From Gelatoporia subvermispora B (Eukaryota > Basidiomycota > Agaricomycetes > Polyporales > Gelatoporiaceae), in NCBI GenBank assembly GCA_000320605.2, contig KB445795.1, positions 1,474,693 through 1,538,692 of the forward strand: a stretch of 64,000 bases of DNA, read 5' to 3'. Below, in pieces: positions 1-14,505 of this stretch (position 1 is the first letter of the stretch; every line of letters begins with the position of its first letter). A model generated the notes under the pieces. That model was not told where the DNA came from. It saw only the letters and a list, made by a program, of their open reading frames with translations, and searched no databases. The position numbers were made by a program, and so were the translations under genes.

Positions 1-3609
<3,609 letters not shown>

Positions 3610-4985
3610 TGTGTCGCTCTATGACGCATAGGTCAGTTTCCCACCGGAACTTGAGCGCGGTCGGCGTACCATTGCAAGGAAGAGGTTGCGTTGAGCACCA
3701 GTGTAGAGGAGAACGTGCCTGCTCCTGACTGCAGGAGACTGAGTCGAGAGATAAGTTGTTAGACGCGGAGGATACGCAAGACGATGTGCAGAGACTCGCG
3801 GGCAGGGCAGGAGGTCTCAGAGATTCAAGCCGGACAGTGCCGCCGTCAGGACAGGGCGTGGGATATTCACACAGATTAGTCATGCATACTCCCAATCCGG
3901 TATAAAAACTTGCGCTGCTCGCGCCTCTCGTCAAGCCAACTTTTCCATCGTGTCGTGTAAACGTCCCCGCATATCTTGTTCAATCAATATCATCATCGCT
4001 GGCCTCCGCAAGTCATAACCTCTCTCTCGCATACGAGTCTTTAAGACTGCCCCACGAGGGCTGCAGCTTCGCGCGCTGCACCCACAATTTCGCCATTTCT
4101 GTGAGATCTCTGTCATTCCTCCACACGATCCTTAAATTGTCTCGACAGGGGTTGCATCTCTGTGACCATCAGCCTTTCCGCTGTACACTGTCGATAATGA
4201 GTCACAATCGTGTAAGAGCGAACTGTACGGGCAATAGACTGCCGCTCTGGCCCTGTCCTTGGGTCAGGCGGTCGGGACTTTCGTCTCCTATTCCCTACAG
4301 TACTGCTGTCTGCGCCGGACGCGCTGCTGGGTCATGGCAGTGTAAATCGCGCTGGAGCTCACAATTCTTCTTTACCCCTTGGTCATGTATTATATGTCAT
4401 TCGTGCAAATGTCAGCCATTTCGTTTCGCTTCCACCGTAATAAAATTATCTGTCATCACTGTTGATCACCGTGAGTACCATCGCACGATCAGATGAATCG
4501 TATTCCTGAGTGCGTCATGCCTGCGTTGAGCTGGCTGCGGAAGTATGGACACACGAGGCCGAGGGTTTGTGCCGATGTGTGCGGTGCGTACAGCAGATCT
4601 AGTGCCTCCACGCCTCGGCCTCGCGGCATGCCGTTTATGCGGCCGCTAACAGGTCTGCGGCCAGCCTGAGAGCACTTTGTAGTGCTGGTGCATGATCTGC
4701 ACATTCCTAAAACCCCCTAGTACTGCGATGAAGCTCTCCGAAACGATTGGCTCGATGTAATATGCAGTCTGCATTGGCTCTGACGCCATACGCGCTACAG
4801 CAGCGCGCCCGCGTCGTGAGTGGAAACGTAATGGTACTTAGTTCGGCTTGCCTGCCTCATGTCGACAAGGCTTTCCTGGCGTTCTCTGTGTGTGTGCTCT
4901 TCTCCCCGGACGCCCGACCTCTGCAGTTGCTCACGAAGTCGAGTTTGGCCCTTCTTTGGGCCATCTCGACAGTTGGCTTCCCGGA
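3610..4985. other. Intergenic region between divergent genes
   Basis: Probable 5' region of both the deubiquitinase (leftward) and the disordered-protein gene (rightward). A TATAAAA box on the plus strand lies at 3901-3907, in the orientation for rightward transcription, but more than 1 kb from the next supported start codon. A long 5' UTR or an unseen 5' exon is therefore possible. The open frames here are unlike any family I know and look non-coding. Confidence 0.5.
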
Positions 4986-7900
4986 ATGGCCAATTACCAA
5001 CGTCCAGCCGGAGGCCCTGCGCTCACCGATGAATTAAAAGTATGGGCTACCACTGGATCTGATTCCGACAGGCCACGACAAACCATGGGTACTACGCTAC
5101 GCTCTGGTCTCGAACGAACTTCAGGTGACGACGTTCACAAGAAACGCAAACCCTCTAGACGCGTAGCCACCTCTAGTGCTACTGTTGACGTCCCACAGAG
5201 TCATTCTCACCACAGGCATTCCAGCAGAGATCATGCACGCGCTATGCCGCCAGTGACTTCGCATTATGGCACTTCGCAGACACAGAATCATGCGACCACA
5301 TCTTCACGGGCCCGCCCCCCAGACGCGCTGTACGGAGTTACCGAGCCCCGGTCTGCCTCGAGGACGCCTGCAGAAGCTACCTCGTCAAACGAGAGGCTAT
5401 TCACTTCCGAGCAAACGAGAAACATCCGTGCCGCTGGCTACCCGGCTGCACCTGTGGCCACTTCGACTGCACAAGTAGTCCCTACCTATCCATATGCCGA
5501 CCCAGCTTCACGTGCTTCGCGGGACCCTTCTGCCTCTGCAAGACAGCATAAGGAGCGTGACAGGGAGAGGGAGAAAGAGACTTCAGGAGGGCATAGAGAC
5601 AAAGACCGTGACCGCGAAAGAGCCAGGAGGGAATCCGAGTTCGCATGGGCTTCAGGAGAGGCTTTGGAGCACGAGAGACCGCGACGTAAGGAGAAGGATA
5701 AAGAGCGGTCAGGGAAAGATAGGCAGAAGTCGAAGGACAGAGAGCGGCCAAGTACTGCCGTGGGATCGACTGGTGCTGTGCAAGAAACACCCCAGATGTC
5801 TCGCTCCATACCAACACAGAGGGCGCCGTTCGCAGACTACAACAGGCCCGCGCCGGTTTGTACAACTGCACATATAAGAAGCCATCACTGATTCCAATTC
5901 GCCCAGGGCACCTTGCATGATTCCAACGTGCAGCAGTTCGCATACGCGACCGCTCAACAGCCGGGCCCCTCGATGCCAGCGAGTACAACGGCAATGGCAC
6001 AGCCTCCCGCATTCATTGCGCCTAATAATGCCTTGCAACTCCCCACGTCTACCCGCTCTCAACAGGATGTCCGCTCGATACCTCATCGTACTCCAGCCGC
6101 GACTTCTGAGCGCGAAAAACCTGGTTCAAAGCATCATCGTTCGAACAAGGACAGGCTGCTAGCTCACCAAAGTGGCCAAGACTCGGGTATGTCAAGCAGT
6201 GAACAAGAACAACCTGCGCGCGAAAGAGTCAGTTGCCCGATGCTTGAGACCTGCCATCAGACTTTCTGAAATTTGCCTGTACTAGCCAAGAACATCTGAG
6301 CGTCGGCCCGCCTTGCGTGCGCAACTCATAGACAGCAATAATCCTTCCGGCCCTTCAGGTAGCGAGACCGAACGTCAGAGTATCAAGGAACGGGTGAGTA
6401 GTGTCCAGCTGTTGATCCTTGCTGTCCGAATAAAGGATATACAGCGTAAAATTAGCCGCACTCACGGTGAAGTTTCTCAAAATCGATCGGGCCCTGAAGC
6501 ACCCATGAGGGCATCCACGACTGCGTTGAACCCGCCACAACCCCAAGCATCCGAGCGCCAGTCTTCAACGCCTGCCGTCTCGGTATGTGTGTAATTGTCA
6601 TCATCTGAACGCGTACTTATGTCTGCACAGTTTCCTAAAGATACACTTGGCCAGCGGCTACCTGTACAAGAATCACCTGATCACAGGGGACCCCATACAT
6701 TACTGCCGCAGACTGGTACCGGTTATATGCCTACGTCTCAAAGGGGGCAGCCGAACCCAACCGTAGGTCTAGCCACATCTCAACGCTCTAGACCACAAAT
6801 AGTCAGCATTCGAGCTGGGCAGGGACCGGCCGATCCTCAATCTCCCTATATGATTCCGAAAGCAATGACTCCGACTACTCTCACCCGTCCTCTTGAGTCA
6901 GCAGGCAAAGACCATTTACGCTATCCTTCCCAGCAGTCGGTGGTACAGGTCGCATTCGCGACGGGACAACATACCGCACCGAGTAATACTCCCCAGCCTT
7001 CTACGACTTCCGGACACGTCAGTGCTCGGACATTCACAGGCGGGGCATCGGCGCAGCCAGTGCAAGCGACCTCTACTACCTACCCAATCACTCAGCCATC
7101 TTCTCGTGGCCAGATTGATGGGTCCTCGTTACATCCGGTACAACAGGCTATTCGGTCTTTGGATGGGATTACACGGCCGCCGTCGACGGCACCCACTCCG
7201 CTTGCTCAGACAACACGTCATGCTCCTGCCAGTATGCATTCTTTTACTGAACGGTCATCTGCATACTCTGACATAGAACCCTTCGCTAGCTGCAACCAGT
7301 TCGGCCTACATACATCCTTTCGGAGGGAACAAAGATTTTCGTGCACCTGCGCCTGATGTCTCGTCACGATTTCCGATCAACGACGGGTCACCACCAGGGA
7401 TTCAACAAGCAGCTCAAGAGCTAGCTGGGGGAGGTAATACCCGAGTCACTGCTGAACACAGTGCATATGCTGTCGCACCAGGGATTGCGTCCTCCAGTAG
7501 ATCAGTAGCTCATGCTTCGGATGCCACGGCGACACGATCACCAGTGCCTGGGTATGTAGTGCCGCAAAAGCAAGGTTCAACAGACACAGCTCCTACCTCC
7601 CGGCAACAGATCGGTGTGGGCGGATCTGAAGCGCGCGACCCACGATCTCCCAAGCCGCCTGGTGCTGTGATGAGTACACATGCAGTTTTTGCGGCTGCGG
7701 GACCACCAGAGCCAAGCTATCACCATACGTCAACCGGCCAGCCTCGAGGTGATCCGTCAGCGAACGCTACCTATAACTTCGCGAGCGCAGCTTTTGTCCC
7801 GCCTTTATCTGGATCCCCGTCCCGGCAGCCTCAAAGCAACGTGTTACGTTCACCTGTACCACCTTACGCAAATACGCCCGGTTCGGCTGCGAATACTCCC

Positions 7901-9508
7901 AAGCAATCTCCCTCGGCTCGATTACATACGCACCGCAATGGTTCGTCTGACACTATCTTGCAGTCACCCGCGATGAAACCGTCACCGCCCATTGGCACTG
8001 TGGGGCAGCCTTTGGGACACCGTCCGAGCGCGACAAATCTCCGTTCATATTCTTCTCCACGTCCAGATACGATTTCATCAGCACGACCTACGAACGCCAC
8101 ACCCGGATATCCTGAGCCCACTCGATACCGGTCTCCCGCACCCGCTAATCCCCAATATGTCTCGACCTCTCAGCATGCATCAGGTTATGCTAATGGCTAT
8201 CCTCATACATATATGCATCCTACTCAGTCAACTTCACGTCCGTCAAATACCCCCGCGACCCCTGCAGCAGCCCCCGTCTCACAGGTTCATCGGCAGCCGA
8301 ACGCACAGGCTTCCGGTTCGAGACCTCAAGATCAGAGTCGAAACACTTCGGCATCGAACGCAGCTTATGCTGGCCAACGAGGTCCTCCGCGTTCAGCGAG
8401 TTCCCCCGTTCCTGTGCAATCTACTCGCCAATATTATGATATGGCAGTTCCTGCCCAAAGTTCATCGGCGCCTCCACGTTCACAGCCTGTGCAGCCTGTC
8501 CGTACGAACACATACCCCGCACCCACCGGCCGTCCTGCACCTAGTCCAGCTCCGACGGTCTCTCACTCTCGGGCCATGTCAGACTCCCAGCATACTCCCC
8601 AACCGTTGCGGCCTGCCTTAGCCAATAACCCGCCTTCCAACACGAGAGGCAGAAGTCAGTCGGCGTCGCGCGCTGCTCCGTCTCCGACACCCGAACAGGA
8701 TCCTCTGAGGACGCCTTCCTCTTTGGCACCTTCCATGCTGCCAGTTGGTCCTGCCCCTGTCTCCACGAAGCCTACCAAGCAGAAGGCCGAGAAAGACAAG
8801 GAGCCTCGCAAAGGCATGCGATTGTTCCGTCTCTTCCGGTCGATTTCGTCACCGCCCAAACATGACGCTAGGGCTGCTGCGGGGACGGCCACTCCCGCGC
8901 CACAGAAACCGCCGGATCAACCTCGAGCTCGTAGCACTTCTCAAACGAGCACAGCACCTGTGGTTGGGCTCTCGCGTCCCAGCGCGAACGTCCCTCAGAG
9001 TGCCCCTGCAAGATCAGTCGCTTTCCCTCAATCAAGTTCGCAAGTAACTATCGCTGCTCCAGTCCCAATGCAGCCTCAAGACCCGAGGGCTGCAGGATCA
9101 AAGATGTTCACGCCGTTCCGTCTATTGTCCAGACGTCACCGTTCCATATCGTCGGCGTCGGCTGAAGCCGTCGATGGTACAGCTGTGAGTGTTGAGCGAC
9201 TGATATGTATATACTCGACGCACTAACCAGTCTGCTGCACATGTGCCTAGGCCAACACGGTGCTGACAGGCGCAAGTTCTGTTCGCAGTTCCACCGCTGG
9301 TAGACCGTCTCCACCATTACGCGATCCCATGGCAGCGGCGCAGGAATGGAGGAACAAGGAAGAAGAGGAGTTTTATGATCGTGGTACGGGACGCAGGCGA
9401 AGACCAGGAGTTACTTTTGAGGTTGGGGAGAATCCGACGGAGGAGATGCCTAGGTTGTCTCGGAGACCCACGCGTCGCCAACCAGTCCCTGCATTTGACC
9501 AGCAATAG
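4986..9508 (+). CDS. Large intrinsically disordered Ser/Pro/Thr/Gln-rich protein, unknown function
   Basis: I do not recognise this protein. Long in-frame exons run from 4986 (ATG, MANYQRPAGG) to the stop at 9508. An in-frame ATG at 4848 is an alternative start, and introns lie near 5870-5915, 6230-6320, 6580-6630 and 9190-9250. The N-terminal part has a charged segment rich in K/R/E/D repeats (HKERDREREKE, RRKEKDKERSGKDRQKSKDRERP). The long middle is almost all S, P, T, Q and A. The C-terminal part holds two related basic/aromatic motifs, KGMRLFRLFRSISSPP and KMFTPFRLLSRRHRSISS, then a charged tail ending PVPAFDQQ. No folded domain is visible. Such proteins in fungi are often scaffolds or regulators, but that is only a guess. 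The frame changes near 7240-7275, so a short intron or indel is needed there. Confidence 0.7.
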
Positions 9509-9704
9509 GCTGCTGTTACATATCCACCGCTATCGTCCATCGTTATGCTATCTAGTCTGCATCGATATCGCTCATGTGCATTGTTGTACTCTACTGTAAT
9601 CGACTGTGTATTGTAGTAAGCACAAATCAGCATAATGTAGCGGTGCTCGTGGATCGGCGAGCCGCGTCCAAAGTCTTCCGGCGTCAGCACGTGTTTGTGA
9701 CACG

Positions 9705-9710
9705 ACGCGT
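9705..9710. promoter_or_regulatory. ACGCGT (MCB-like) box upstream of PRI2
   Basis: Hexamer ACGCGT, about 90 bp upstream of the PRI2 start. In yeasts this is the MluI cell-cycle box bound by MBF, and primase genes are typical targets. A single hexamer occurs often by chance in GC-rich DNA, so only its position supports it. Confidence 0.3.
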
Positions 9711-9797
9711 TTATGACCGTGACGAGCGCGTTCTACACACGATCGCGATTTGTGCTGTTCTGGCTGGCCTCAGAGTCCTTTACGACCATCTACAGCT

Positions 9798-11658
9798 ATG
9801 TTCAGTGCTCGCGAACGATACTCCGATGTCAAAGAGAGCAAGGGTCAGGTTGAACAACATTCACATCTCAAATATCCTCACAGGCTGAACTTGTGCGTGG
9901 CACAGTTGTGTCATGATTCTTACTGACCGCCAGTGCGCAGCTATGACATTCCACCCGTCGAAGACATTACAATTGAAGAGTTTGAGACATGCGCAATCGA
10001 TAGACTACGCGTCTTGGCCGAGATAGAATCATCATTTGCGCGAAACCGGCCATACGATGAGCTCAAGACGATCACGCTTGCACAATGCCAGAAGCACCTG
10101 CCACTCCATAGCTCCTCAGCACACACCATGGATCTGGATTCGGAGCGACGAAGAGATCACATAGGCCATTTTGTCCTGCGGTTGGCGTTTTGTCGTTCGT
10201 ATGTGCCTGATCCTCCCGGTTGTGATATATGGCTAATATCCGGATTGATGCAGCGAAGAACTGAGGAGACGCTTTGTGAAGGCTGAGAGCGCACTTTTCC
10301 GCACACGATATGATAGCGATGACCACACAGAGCGAGGAGAATTTCTGAACTCGAGGGACTTTGGCTGGATAAAAGTAAATAATTGTGACTGTTGTGCGTC
10401 CTGCTACCTAACCTCATTCAAACAGGTGCAAGATGATGAGCGCGACCTGTACCGTGAGGAATTAGCAGCTGCAGCACCGATAACGAAGGAAGCTAATGCT
10501 GATGGCGGGAATTACTACAAGGTGCCGCAAGCTGTTTTCCTGGCCACATACGTAGCTAGCTGACCGTGCAAGTCATCAGGTGAAGTGGACACGTGTGCCA
10601 GATTTGGTAGAGAAACGTAGAGTCTTCCTTAAAGGAGGTTACGCATACGTTCCGAGTCGGGAACAATTCAGCATCGTGTTCCAGGAATTCCAGATGACAC
10701 TGAACAAGGCCCTCGAAGTACGCCGAGGGCTAGGACTCTCACCCGCATCTTCTGACATAGTTCCAACTTCAGATGACTGCCAAGGCATTGCCTCGACTGG
10801 ACGAGGATACCCGGATAGTACCAATACTTAACAACCTATCACAAGGATTCCTTGCCGGAGTCTCATCGGAATGGAGCACTGCATCAGCAGCAGAAGGAGG
10901 CGGTATCACTGCGGATATGGTGGAAGATCTCGCGCGCAGGCACTTCCCGGCTTGCATGCGGAATTTGCAAGAGACATTACGGAGAGACCGCCATCTCAAA
11001 CACTTCGGTCGATGGCAATACGGTCTATTCCTCAAGGTATATGTAATCGTAAAATTGTGTTATTTGGGAGCAGGACTGACGCAAGACCCTTTCTATAGGT
11101 TCTGGGCCTACCGATAGAAGAGGCCATCGCATTCTGGAGGAAGTCGTTCAGTAATATCCAGGAGGATAAGTTCAACAAAGAGTACAAATACAATATCCGC
11201 CATCTGTATGGTTTGGAGGGAAAACGAGCGAACTACCCAGCCAAGAGGTATGCTTTGAAACGCTTTGAAAATGACCGGTCTAATGTTCCCTTGATAGCTG
11301 TACACAGATTTTGACTGCGGACCAGCCTGGCTCGTCTGATTCGCACGGTTGTCCGTATCGCCACTTCTCTCCGGACAATCTGCAAACAGCGCTGCTCTCG
11401 ATGTACTCGAGTCAAGGGCTGACAGCGGCTGATCTGCCCGAGATCATGAGCACGGTGAAAGCCGGGCACTATCACGTTGCATGCACCCGGGTGTTTGAGA
11501 TCACACATGCTACCAGGGGCGTCAAGAAAGGTGAAGGAGTGGGCGACGGTGAGAGCGTGACACATCCGAACCAGTATGCCGCCCGGAGCAGAGAGCTGGA
11601 GCGAGGGAAGGCGACGGCGGTGAAGGTGGAGGCGGATGGTGATGTGGTGATGGGATGA
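9798..11658 (+). CDS. PRI2: DNA primase large subunit
   Basis: Non-catalytic subunit of the DNA polymerase alpha-primase complex; it helps start and hand over RNA primers in the nucleus. Exon 1 from ATG 9798 encodes MFSARERYSDV...YPHRLN. It joins, after an intron ending about 9941, to F-YDIPPVEDITIEEFETCAIDRL, the conserved Pri2 N-terminal block. Further exons give KWTRVPDLVEKRRVFLKGG and YVPSREQFSIVF. The C-terminal iron-sulphur domain has its four cysteines in order: FPACMRNLQ, SCTQIL, HGCPYRHF and HVACTRVFE, with GRWQYGLFLKVLGLP between the first two. At least six introns. The tail after the Fe-S domain is short and lysine-rich, ending VKVEADGDVVMG. Expected length for the family. Located just upstream of CHO1 on the same strand. 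Confidence 0.95.
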
Positions 11659-11956
11659 CTTCATCGGTGTGGACGCTTGTATCCGAGATTGCATTCTGTG
11701 TGTATTCCTGGCGTGTATTGGTATGCAAATGTCCCAGCTCTTATAATCATTGTTGCGCGACGAAGCGATGTCGGAGGAGTGCCTGCTGGTGCATGTCGAC
11801 CAGGCACGGGTGGGTCGTGTGCCATGAGGCCGTGACGCCAGCCATTGGCCTCTGCTGAGGAAAGTATCCGGCAGAGCATGACGCGCCTCGCGCCTCGCGA
11901 TTTAGCCACCTCCCAACACCACCACTTTCCAGCTGCCTCCTTCTTCTTTCCCCATT

Positions 11957-12817
11957 ATGAGCCAGAGAAAATCACAACCAAAACAGTCTAACGACCACGC
12001 TGCCCAAGACTCCGAGATGACTGCGCTACAAAAGTACCAGGACACAGAAGGCCACTTCTCACTCGTGAGGTGCGCAGCCCTCGTGATTCCCGCTTCATCA
12101 TCGAGAACTGACCTTCGTTCCTCTTGTATCTGCATCATGCAGAAATTTCAGATTGGCGGACCTTGTCACGATTGCCAACGGCATTTGTGGATCCTTCTCC
12201 ATATTCATGTCGGCCAAATATCTCTTGACCCAGGATGAGGATTACCTATGGTCAGCGCTGATGTTTCCGTTGGCGGGCCTCATGTTCGACTTTCTGGACG
12301 GCAAAGTGGCACGTTGGAGGAACGAGAGCAGTATGATAGGGCAGGAGCTCGACAGTCTTGCCGATCTGGTACGTGGCGTTCCGGCTCAAGTACATGGCCC
12401 TTCAGGGACGTGGCTGATCCAGTACATTAGATCTCTTTTGGCGTTGCGCCAGCACTGCTCGCCTTCGTCGTCGGCTTCCGCACGTACTTGGACACAGTAG
12501 TCCTCACTGGATTCATCTGCTGCGGCCTTGCGCGTCTTGCCCGCTTCAACGCGACAGTCGCATCCGTACCGAAGGATGCCAAAGGCAAAGCTCAGTACTT
12601 CGAGGGTCTCCCGATCCCTTCCTCCTTGGCTCTAGTCGCAATTCTATCATATTGGACCAAGATGGGTTGGATCGAGGGGAAAGCTGGAATTCCGCTGGGC
12701 ACGATCACGCTTTGGGGACAAAAGGGGGGAGATGGCGACATGCACTTGGCTAGCATCGCTTTCGGCCTGTGGGCCACAGCAATGGTCAGCAAGACACTCC
12801 GCATACCGAAGATTTAA
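11957..12817 (+). CDS. CHO1: CDP-diacylglycerol--serine O-phosphatidyltransferase
   Basis: Makes phosphatidylserine from CDP-diacylglycerol and serine in the ER membrane, the entry to the fungal CDP-DAG route to PE and PC. Three exons fit exactly: 11957-12069, 12143-12368 and 12431-12817, giving about 241 residues. The join at 12069/12143 reads HFSLVRNFRLADLVT, a signature of this family. The CDP-alcohol phosphatidyltransferase motif D-x2-DG-x2-AR-x8-G-x3-D-x3-D is complete in FDFLDGKVARWRNESSMIG followed by QELDSLAD. Several hydrophobic segments follow (VVLTGFICCGLARLARF, GLPIPSSLALVAILSYW). Serine specificity is inferred from overall similarity to fungal Cho1 rather than from one residue. 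Confidence 0.94.
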
Positions 12818-13146
12818 TGCGTGGTGTATGGGAGTTCGTATCTCTGGACAGACTTGGGGTACCGTGCCCTATCTTGTCGGACCTCTCTTGTGCAGCCAAG
12901 ACGAGTGGACTTACGATTAACATGTTACTATCACGTATTCACGTAATTGTACACGATGCATATCACTACTCTCACAAGAATTACTTCTCGGCACCAAATT
13001 CCCTCAACACTGGCTTATGCCCGCGACTCATGGTTCCACGTACTCACTGAGCAGAACATGCACATGACTGTGCGAATGCAAGGGACGCGTCGCGACGCGT
13101 CTCATTTACCGTGTGCCATCGCTCTTAGCCCGTCCTCAGAAGAACT
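12818..13146. other. Intergenic region, CHO1 to NSE1
   Basis: Holds the 3' flank of CHO1 and the promoter of NSE1. The only clear element is the palindrome at 13084-13101. Confidence 0.5.
13084..13101. promoter_or_regulatory. Perfect 18-bp palindrome with two ACGCGT (MCB-like) boxes
   Basis: The sequence GACGCGTCGCGACGCGTC equals its own reverse complement. It contains ACGCGT at 13085-13090 and 13095-13100 and ends 45 bp before the NSE1 start codon. Paired MCB boxes are a known arrangement for MBF-driven G1/S genes in yeasts. Binding here is inferred. Confidence 0.5.
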
Positions 13147-14427
13147 ATGGTGTCCTCAAATGATGTCCAGCGACTTTTCTTACAATCTATGCTCTCTCGA
13201 AGAGTAGTCTCGTATAACCTAGCTCTCAAACTCTGGGAGAAATGTGTTGAGGCAGTCAGAGGTATCCACCTAGCTTTTTGACCGCAGACTACTCGGACCA
13301 ATCAATTGTATGGCATATCAGCTGCAGACGAGACTATCGACGTGCATTTCAATGGAAGTCGGGACTCTTGGAACACTTTCGTAACGGGACTCAACAACAG
13401 CCTTGACTCGCTGAACCTAGAGTTTACTCTTGCGCATGATGAGTTCACTGGCAGAGAGATGTTCGGTCTGGTGAGCGACCCCTGGAGATCACCGGCATCT
13501 ATGTAACGTATTAATTCGTGCCAAAGGTTAACCGCAAGGACGATGAGGTCGCGCAGATGGCAACAGATTTTAGCCCGGTGGAAATCGCTTACTTCAAGGC
13601 AGTGGTGGGTCTCACATTCTGCCACGGGAGGCAGCTTCCCATGTAATCACTGCTCTATCAAGGTTGAACAAATCGTGCTCGCTCCAAATGAGTCGTTTTG
13701 CGTCTCATCCCTCGCTGCATTGCGCGAAGTGAACTCGCTCAAAACCAACATGACGAAGGCGCAAGCTGAGGTTGTGCTGGGAAGTTTTGTTGCCAAGGGA
13801 TGGCTGCTGAAGAGCAAGTCAGTGTTGTGGCTCCGTTCGGCTTTGAAGTGCCAACTGACGTACGCCGTAGGAAAGGCCGATATTCATTGTCCACTCGTTC
13901 CCTGATGGAACTGGGCGACTATCTGAAGAACAACTATCCTGATGAGATGCTCGAGTGTACAATTTGTACTGAGGCAAGTTCATTGTTTGTCGGACTTGAT
14001 GCAAAAGCTGATCCCAGCCGGGCGATAGACAATCACTCGAGGGACACGTTGCTACTCTCCAAATTGTCAAGCTCGTCTGCATCATCACTGTTACGACAGG
14101 TACAAGGCACAAAGCAAGTTAGTGTGCCCGGCATGCAGTACAAATTGGTCAAGCGAAGGGAGCGCCAAAAAACTGAAGTCTGTGGGGGAAGGAGCCTTCC
14201 GCGAGGGACAGGATCTCAGGCGTCAAACGAGGCAAGCGTCAGAAGACGACGAAGACGACGACGAAGAAGCGGAGGAGTACGTGGACGAGGAAGAGCCTTC
14301 CCAACCATCACAAACCCAGGAAAAGAAAGGCAAGAAGACTACATTCGCCGACGACATGGAGGTCGAAGAAGATGAGGAAGCAACGCCGCCACCGCGGACG
14401 CAACGATTGCGCAGAGGAGGACGTTAG
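13147..14427 (+). CDS. NSE1: Nse1, RING-like subunit of the SMC5/6 complex
   Basis: Non-SMC element 1: a RING-type ubiquitin ligase subunit of the nuclear SMC5/6 complex, acting in DNA repair and replication-fork stability. Starts at ATG 13147 (MVSSNDVQRLFLQSML). Winged-helix segments follow (VHFNGSRDSWNTFV, EFTGREMFGLVN, FSPVEIAYFKAVVEQIV, MTKAQAEVVLGSFVAKGWL, YSLSTRSLMELGDYL). The C-terminal RING-like zinc domain appears only if the 55-nt GC-AG intron 13974-14028 is removed: LECTICTE joins TITRGTRCYSPNCQARL, then HHHCYDRY and KLVCPACSTNW, giving the full C4HC3 ligand set. The C-terminal tail is acidic and then basic (DDEDDDEEAEEYVDEEE...RRGGR), longer than in yeast Nse1. A double MCB-like palindrome lies just upstream. 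Confidence 0.9.
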
Positions 14428-14505
14428 TAACTTATGAAGATTACAGCATGATATGTACTATTGTGTGTATTGATACACCTGATGTCTTAATGTTCTACAA
14501 TGCCA

